Source: Gammaproteobacteria bacterium (lineage in GTDB: Bacteria > Pseudomonadota > Gammaproteobacteria > Chromatiales > Chromatiaceae). Taken from it: a DNA stretch of 10,000 nucleotides. A program made the translations under genes and the position numbers. Shown here piece by piece: positions 6,114-10,000 of the stretch; within the stretch, counting starts at the first letter, position 1, and every line of letters starts with the position of its first letter. The stretch is from the NCBI GenBank assembly GCA_030594925.1, contig JAUVEG010000029.1, positions 1 through 10,000 of the forward strand, in the 5' to 3' direction. The notes beneath the pieces were generated by a model, which saw nothing but the letters and a program-made list of their open reading frames with translations, searched no databases and was not told the origin of the DNA.

Positions 6114-6174
6114 TCTCGCCAAGGCGTTAAGCACGCCAAGAAAAACCCTTTGCGGTCTTTGCGCCTTTGCGAGA
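6114..6174. repeat. Dispersed-type hairpin repeat with CTTTGCG units
   Basis: A 61-bp element with 13-bp terminal inverted arms, TCTCGCCAAGGCG (6114-6126) and CGCCTTTGCGAGA (6162-6174), 12 of 13 complementary. Its right half is three tandem CTTTGCG units at roughly 8-9 bp period. Elements with this 'CGCAAAGGCGCAAAG' phrase are, to my recollection, scattered in intergenic DNA of many environmental bacteria. It fills much of the 165-bp gap between greB and the YacL-like gene and encodes nothing visible. Confidence 0.65.
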
Positions 6175-6213
6175 ATTATTGTGTGAATATGACTCATAGT
6201 AAAGATATTGGAG

Positions 6214-6230
6214 TGAGCAAAGGTTGCTCA
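6214..6230 (-). terminator. Hairpin over the stop codon of the YacL-like gene
   Basis: TGAGCAA-AGG-TTGCTCA is a perfect 7-bp stem with a 3-base loop whose right arm includes the stop codon of the leftward gene. No T-run follows on the minus strand, so it is not a standard intrinsic terminator. It may protect the mRNA 3' end or be incidental. Confidence 0.3.
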
Positions 6231-6551
6231 GGAGATAAAATTGAGCCAGTTTTTCAGCACCAGCACAACCTTGTCCCTATCCAGAGTGGTCTCTTTGTTA
6301 TTCTCGAGAGAGAGATTGCCGATGGTTGCAGTCTCCCGCGTCAATGTGATTGTAAAGCTGTTGCCGGTATGCACATGCGGGGCATCTGACTGTGCAACTC
6401 TGCGGATGCGTTCCAGCAGTTCACGGCAGATGACGGCGTCATCCTGGATATCCGACTCCAGTAGTTGGGCCAGTATGCTGCTCTCTTCGTCGTTGCCCAC
6501 TGCCCTGGGTGCGTTGTCGTCGTCACGATAAAAGCGCAGCTTGCTCATCAT
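6228..6551 (-). CDS. Small protein resembling UPF0231 (YacL) family
   Basis: A 107-residue soluble protein of unknown function, without signal peptide or membrane segments and slightly acidic (DDD at 10-12, DEE at 21-23). The layout resembles UPF0231/YacL: an opening LRFYRDDDNAPRA, a central helical part, then GNSFTITLTRE at 63-73 and a closing LKNWLNFI. The similarity is weak and by eye, and the protein is shorter than YacL (about 120). Its ATG overlaps the stop of the upstream EndoU-type gene by four bases (ATGA), so the two are translated together. An immunity role against the upstream RNase is conceivable. It has not been shown for this family, and the upstream protein is exported while this one is cytoplasmic. 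Confidence 0.7.
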   Translation of the reverse strand: MMSKLRFYRDDDNAPRAVGNDEESSILAQLLESDIQDDAVICRELLERIRRVAQSDAPHVHTGNSFTITLTRETATIGNLSLENNKETTLDRDKVVLVLKNWLNFIS

Positions 6552-7042
6552 TTCCTACTCTGATTACGAATATAGATCGGGTATGCGGTATTGATTCTGC
6601 CGTCATTCAACACATAGCCTTCGATCGGAAAGCCGTGGCCGGAGGGGCCGCGCCATGGTTGTGTTTTACCCTGCTTGCGGTTGCTGTAGGCGAGCAGCAC
6701 AGCCTTGATGATTTCGGCAGGCTTCATCTTGTCGGGATACATGGTTGAGAACTTCTCTTTCCACCTTTGTGACCGCTTGTCATAGATGCCGACCTGTGCC
6801 GTGTAGACGCCGCTCTGATTTGGCCGGCTCTTGATCTTCAGGATTTTTGCCTCTTTAGGAATCTGTCCGTTGGTTTTTGCATGAAAACCGGTTGGCTTGC
6901 CGCGGCGGTTGATTTCACCGATGAATATATGGGTTGCATTGACAGACGGGGAGGTTTCGGTCCACAGCTTCTTCTCTGCGAATGCACTGCCGCAGCCCAG
7001 AACAAGGCCCGGCAATAGAATGAAAATGAGCTTGTATCGCAT
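6548..7042 (-). CDS. Exported EndoU-type RNase domain protein
   Basis: A 164-residue protein with a signal peptide (hydrophobic 5-20, cleavage probably after AFA at residue 22). C17 in VLGC could instead be a lipoprotein site. The mature part, about 140 residues, is one bacterial EndoU domain (PF14436-type). It shows HIFIGEINRRGKPTGFH at 38-54 with the paired catalytic-type H38 and H54, GVY at 78-80, K97 in EKFSTMYP (96-103), and a closing RINTAYPI at 149-156. EndoU enzymes are metal-assisted or metal-independent RNases; bacterial ones are best known as C-terminal toxin domains of CdiA, including one that cleaves tRNA. Here the domain is free-standing and exported by its own signal peptide. 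It is the first gene of a two-gene leftward unit, coupled to the YacL-like gene. EndoU identity is good; substrate and target compartment are unknown. Confidence 0.87.
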   Translation of the reverse strand: MRYKLIFILLPGLVLGCGSAFAEKKLWTETSPSVNATHIFIGEINRRGKPTGFHAKTNGQIPKEAKILKIKSRPNQSGVYTAQVGIYDKRSQRWKEKFSTMYPDKMKPAEIIKAVLLAYSNRKQGKTQPWRGPSGHGFPIEGYVLNDGRINTAYPIYIRNQSRK

Positions 7043-7080
7043 CGAAATAGTGTTCTCTATAAAGTAAGACTATCCTAACA

Positions 7081-7102
7081 GATTTGATCTCTGATTTGAT
7101 CT
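7081..7102. repeat. Tandem 10-bp direct repeat upstream of the EndoU gene
   Basis: GATTTGATCT occurs twice at 12-bp spacing (7081-7090 and 7093-7102), abutting a TATAAT on the plus strand (7102-7107). It lies between the divergent EndoU and mla genes, so it could be a regulator site for either. No good -35 accompanies the TATAAT. Confidence 0.35.
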
Positions 7103-7151
7103 ATAATGCGGGGCAAATTGTGCTTTCGCAGACTCGGTTCGAAATAAATTT

Positions 7152-7220
7152 AACCGCAGATGAACACAGATAAACACAGATTAAAGAGATGTCATAAATA
7201 TCTTGTGTCTATCTGTGGTT
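7152..7220. repeat. Dispersed-type hairpin repeat in the mla operon leader
   Basis: The left arm AACCGCAGATGAACACA (7152-7168) is complementary to the right arm TGTGTCTATCTGTGGTT (7204-7220) at all but three positions, with 'GATAAACACA' repeated at 10-bp period inside the left arm. The phrase 'CCGCAGATGAACACAGAT' is one I recognise as an intergenic repeat in many unrelated environmental bacterial genomes. It would form a long hairpin in any mla transcript starting upstream. The rest of the 230-bp gap 7043-7272 shows no gene. Confidence 0.7.
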
Positions 7221-7272
7221 GATGAAATAGTGTGACCACACGCCTTTTGAGGAGAAAGAAAGACTGACACTT

Positions 7273-8082
7273 ATGGCAAAGACGCAGTCCCCACTGGTCA
7301 AAATTCGAAATCTCTCTTTTTCACGTGGTGAAAAGGTGATTTTCGATGGTATCGATGTGGAGATTCCCCATGGCAAAATTACCGCAATTATGGGGCCTAG
7401 CGGATCCGGTAAAACAACACTGTTGAAGCTCATTAGTGGGCAGCTGACGCCTCAATCAGGAACGATTGACGTTGATGGTGAGCGCATTCATGAGCTTGGA
7501 ACCCGCCGGCTCTACCGACTGCGCATGCGCATGGGGATGCTGTTTCAGAGCGGCGCCCTGCTGACGGATCTGAACGTCTATGATAATGTCGCCTATCCCC
7601 TGGTTGAGCATACGCATCTCCCCGCATCGATGATCAGGAAACTGGTGCTGATGAAGCTGGAGGCAGTCGGCCTGCGCGGGGCGCATGATTTGATGCCGTC
7701 GGAGTTGTCCGGCGGCATGGCGCGCCGGGTGGCGCTGGCGCGCGCCATTGCGCTCGATCCGATGATGATTCTCTATGATGAGCCTTTCAGTGGCCAGGAT
7801 CCGATTTCAATGGGGGTGCTGGTGTCACTGATCCGCCGTCTCAATGATGCCGCCAGGATGACTTCGGTGATCGTCTCCCATGATGTCCATGAAACCGCAT
7901 CGATTGCAGACCTGATCTACGTGATTTCAGAGGGCAGGGTGATCGAGCATGGAACTCCCGAGGCGCTGTTGAATTCGAAAAAACCCTGGACCAGGCAATT
8001 CATGCTGGCGCAGGCGGATGGTCCGGTGCCCTTCCATCATCCGGCTCCCTCCCTGGAAGCTGATTTTCTGGGGGAGAGCTGA
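7273..8082 (+). CDS. mlaF: MlaF, ATPase of the Mla phospholipid transporter
   Basis: A 269-residue cytoplasmic ABC ATPase that powers the MlaFEDB complex, which maintains outer-membrane lipid asymmetry. It shows Walker A GPSGSGKT at 41-48, the Q-loop LFQSG (Q92), the signature LSGGM at 145-149 (the MlaF variant, followed by ARR), Walker B ILYDEP with E170, the D-loop GQDP and the switch H203 in VSHDV. The C-terminal ADGPVPF...EADFLGES matches the MlaF tail that contacts the partner subunit. Length equals E. coli MlaF (269). The ATG at 7273 fits the family start, but the best Shine-Dalgarno (AGGAG, 7250-7254) is 18 bases away, which is unusually far. The stop abuts the mlaE ATG with no gap. 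Confidence 0.97.
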   Translation: MAKTQSPLVKIRNLSFSRGEKVIFDGIDVEIPHGKITAIMGPSGSGKTTLLKLISGQLTPQSGTIDVDGERIHELGTRRLYRLRMRMGMLFQSGALLTDLNVYDNVAYPLVEHTHLPASMIRKLVLMKLEAVGLRGAHDLMPSELSGGMARRVALARAIALDPMMILYDEPFSGQDPISMGVLVSLIRRLNDAARMTSVIVSHDVHETASIADLIYVISEGRVIEHGTPEALLNSKKPWTRQFMLAQADGPVPFHHPAPSLEADFLGES

Positions 8083-8862
8083 ATGAATTCAGTCGCCCGA
8101 CTGGGAAAAGCTACAATCGACGTGGTGCGAGGCATTGGCCGTGCTATGCAGTTGTTGTGGCAGATTCTCGGCAGCAGTCATGTGGTGGTGCTGCGGCCGC
8201 GGGAGTTTTTTCTGCAGCTCTACAATGTGGGCGTGCTCTCCCTGCTTATCGTTGGTGTTTCCGGCATCTTTGTCGGTATGGTGCTGGCGCTGCAGGGGCA
8301 TTATATTCTGTCGCGCTTCTCTGCCGAGGCGATGCTGGGGGTGATGGTCGCTGCCTCTCTGGTGAGGGAGCTTGGTCCGGTGGTGGCTGCGTTGCTGTTT
8401 GCCGGGCGCGCCGGATCTGCATTGACGGCTGAGATCGGCCTGATGAAGGCAACCGAGCAGCTCTCGGGGCTGGAGATGATGGCGGTGAATCCTGTCAGCC
8501 GTATTCTGACGCCGCGATTTTTCGCCGGAATTGTCAGCATGCCGATACTGGCCGTTATTTTCAGTGCGCTGGGGATTTACGGCGGCCATTTTGTCGGCGT
8601 TACCCTGATGGGGGTGGATGACGGCACGTATTGGTCACAGATGATCGCCACGATCGACTTCTATGAAGATGTCATGAACGGCGTCATCAAGAGTTTTGTG
8701 TTTGGCGTCGTCTGCACCTGGATCGCGCTGTTCCAGGGTTATGACGCAGTGCCGACAGCAGAGGGGGTCGGCCGCGCTACAACGCGCACCGTGGTGCACT
8801 CTGCATTGGCGGTGCTGGCGCTGGATTTTCTATTAACTGCAATGATGTTTGGAGAGATCTGA
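8083..8862 (+). CDS. mlaE: MlaE, permease of the Mla phospholipid transporter
   Basis: A 259-residue inner-membrane permease; two copies pair with two MlaF and a MlaD hexamer. It has an N-terminal amphipathic interface helix (about 1-45) and membrane segments near 50-72, 85-110, 147-172, 200-220 and 235-255. The family hallmark is ELGPVVAALLFAGRAGSALT at 96-115, continuing AEIGLMKATEQ to 126, which includes the coupling region contacting MlaF. Length matches E. coli MlaE (260). GGGGAGA just upstream of the ATG, inside the end of mlaF, is its ribosome binding site. Its TGA shares one base with the mlaD ATG (TGATG), so translation is coupled. Confidence 0.97.
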   Translation: MNSVARLGKATIDVVRGIGRAMQLLWQILGSSHVVVLRPREFFLQLYNVGVLSLLIVGVSGIFVGMVLALQGHYILSRFSAEAMLGVMVAASLVRELGPVVAALLFAGRAGSALTAEIGLMKATEQLSGLEMMAVNPVSRILTPRFFAGIVSMPILAVIFSALGIYGGHFVGVTLMGVDDGTYWSQMIATIDFYEDVMNGVIKSFVFGVVCTWIALFQGYDAVPTAEGVGRATTRTVVHSALAVLALDFLLTAMMFGEI

Positions 8863-9332
8863 TGCGAAAGGGTTCCGCAGGAGTCGAGGTGATGGTGGGA
8901 TTGCTGGTGCTTGCCGGCGCCGCGGCGCTCTTTTTCCTTGCCATGAGCGCCAGTAATTTTGCCAGTTTTGAAAAACAGGACGGCTATCTGGTCAAGGCCA
9001 GGTTCGATAATATCGGCGGTCTCAAGGTGCGCTCGCCTGTGACCCTGGCAGGGGTCATGATCGGACGGGTGAAATCCATCGACATCGATGAGCAGACATT
9101 TGAGGCGGTGGTCTCCCTCTCCATTCAGGCCCGCTATGATCAGATCCCGGAAGACACCTTTGCTAAAATATTGACGCAGGGGCTGCTTGGAGAGCAGTAT
9201 GTCGGACTGGATCCCGGCGGCAGTGAAGCGCTGCTCGCAGAGGGAAGCGAAATCACCATTACGCAGTCGGCGCTGGTGCTGGAAGATATGGTGGGGCAAT
9301 TTATTTTCAGCAAGGCTGAGGAGGGGAAATGA
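8862..9332 (+). CDS. mlaD: MlaD, MCE-domain subunit of the Mla transporter
   Basis: A 156-residue periplasm-facing subunit anchored by one N-terminal membrane helix (about 10-29). Residues about 41-118 form the MCE domain (KARFDNIGGLKVRSPVTLAG at 45-64, then GRVKSIDID). LLGEQYVGL at 108-116 corresponds to the hydrophobic pore loop through which lipids pass in the hexamer. A helix (about 137-150) follows. It is shorter than E. coli MlaD (183), mostly through a shorter C-terminal region, which is common in other Proteobacteria. It overlaps mlaE by one base and mlaC by four (ATGA). Confidence 0.96.
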   Translation: MRKGSAGVEVMVGLLVLAGAAALFFLAMSASNFASFEKQDGYLVKARFDNIGGLKVRSPVTLAGVMIGRVKSIDIDEQTFEAVVSLSIQARYDQIPEDTFAKILTQGLLGEQYVGLDPGGSEALLAEGSEITITQSALVLEDMVGQFIFSKAEEGK

Positions 9333-9952
9333 AGAAGCAGTATAAACTCTTGATGCTGGGAGTCAGCATGACGCTGCTGTTGTGCATGGCATCAACTCTG
9401 CATGCAGCCAGTGATGATGAGATAACCCTGCGCAAGGCACAGAATCTGACAGATCGCGTCCTGAAACGCTTAAAGAGCCGCAAATCGGAACTCAAGGCGC
9501 ACCCTGATCGCATCTCCGGTGCTGTCGGTGATATCGTCAAGTCGACATTCAACTTTTCAGCGATGACCAGTTCTGCAATGGGGAAGCATTGGCGCAAAGC
9601 CTCCTCGTCGCAGAAAAAGAGGGTCACTGATGCATTCGGTAATCTGTTGATACGCACCTATGGTCTGGCGTTATTGAACTACACGGGAAAAGCTGTTGAA
9701 TATGGCAAGCCGCAGCGCTCGAAGGATAACAAGCGTGTCGTGATCCCCAGCAAGGCATTTCCCTCCAGTGGCAGGCCGCTCTCGATTCGCTACTATATGA
9801 GCAAAAGCGGCGCACAATGGAGCGTTTACGACGTCAAAATCGACGGTGTCAGCCTGATGACCAACTATCGTGAGAATTTCAGCAGCGAGATTCGCAAAGG
9901 TGGCATTGACGGCCTGATTAAGGGTTTGAGCAGACGTGCTGCAGCAAAGTAA
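9329..9952 (+). CDS. mlaC: MlaC, periplasmic phospholipid-binding shuttle
   Basis: A 207-residue periplasmic protein (Ttg2D/MlaC family) that carries phospholipid between the outer-membrane MlaA complex and MlaFEDB. A signal peptide is clear: KKQYK, a hydrophobic stretch at 7-22, cleavage probably after LHA at residue 26. The mature domain shows VGDIVKSTFNFSAMTSSAMG at 66-85, LIRTYGLALLNYTG at 107-120 and YDVKIDGVSLMTNYRENFSS at 167-186, the segments lining the lipid pocket in the family. The start is supported by GAGGAGGGG immediately upstream and the four-base overlap with mlaD. Length is close to E. coli MlaC (211). Confidence 0.96.
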   Translation: MKKQYKLLMLGVSMTLLLCMASTLHAASDDEITLRKAQNLTDRVLKRLKSRKSELKAHPDRISGAVGDIVKSTFNFSAMTSSAMGKHWRKASSSQKKRVTDAFGNLLIRTYGLALLNYTGKAVEYGKPQRSKDNKRVVIPSKAFPSSGRPLSIRYYMSKSGAQWSVYDVKIDGVSLMTNYRENFSSEIRKGGIDGLIKGLSRRAAAK

Positions 9953-10000
9953 CAGCGCCGAACTCAAGCAGGCCGGTGACGGGCGTCTGACGCTTTCCGG
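9936..10000 (+). CDS. mlaB: MlaB, STAS-domain subunit, N-terminal fragment (runs off the window)
   Basis: From GTG at 9936 the frame reads MLQQSNSAELKQAGDGRLTL and stays open to the window end (21 codons plus two bases). An in-frame TGA at 9927 makes this the only standard start, and it overlaps mlaC by 17 bp. The ...GDGRLTLSG pattern is how MlaB-type STAS domains begin. mlaB follows mlaC in known operons and encodes the small cytoplasmic partner that stabilises MlaF. The assignment rests mostly on position, since only the first residues are visible. Confidence 0.8.
   Translation, partial: MLQQSNSAELKQAGDGRLTLS

Noticed and set aside
6114..6181. Short periodic repeats considered as a degenerate CRISPR array
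   Set aside because: Units are 7-9 bp, directly tandem without spacers, and enclosed by inverted arms; no cas genes nearby.

Overview
The window reads as chromosome of a gammaproteobacterium. The best evidence is a complete mlaFEDC set running into mlaB, in the order and with the overlaps seen in Gammaproteobacteria, plus a GreB-type elongation factor. An ArsR-rhodanese regulator, a DsrE-like protein and a YceI protein with a haem motif would suit a sulfur-metabolising or sediment/marine lineage. That narrower placement is inference, and nothing here fixes the genus. There are no rRNA, tRNA, insertion-sequence or CRISPR features.

Layout. Bases 1-1786 hold a leftward three-gene unit: a fatty acid hydroxylase/sterol desaturase-like membrane protein, a TVP38/TMEM64 (DedA-like) membrane protein, and a DsrE-family protein cut by the window edge. 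All three overlap. Divergent from it is an ArsR regulator fused to a rhodanese domain (1873-2535), and the shared intergenic region carries a perfect 18-bp palindrome. A 454-bp non-coding stretch (2536-2989) with hairpin-forming sequence follows. Then comes an exported YceI-family protein ending in a CXXCH haem-type motif (2990-3685). Convergent with it is a leftward hipBA toxin-antitoxin operon (3751-5411), with a clear sigma-70 promoter and repeated operator-like inverted repeats. Upstream and co-oriented lies greB (5568-6062).

Next, a dispersed hairpin repeat (6114-6174) precedes a leftward two-gene unit: an exported EndoU-type RNase (6548-7042) translationally coupled to a small UPF0231/YacL-like protein (6228-6551). 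A second dispersed hairpin repeat (7152-7220) lies in the leader of the rightward mla operon (7273 to the window end). That operon encodes the MlaFEDB inner-membrane complex and the periplasmic shuttle MlaC, which move phospholipids between outer and inner membranes.

The points most worth a second look are the EndoU/YacL-like pair, the rhodanese-fused regulator next to a membrane-lipid operon, the CXXCH tail on the YceI protein, and the hipBA operator array.
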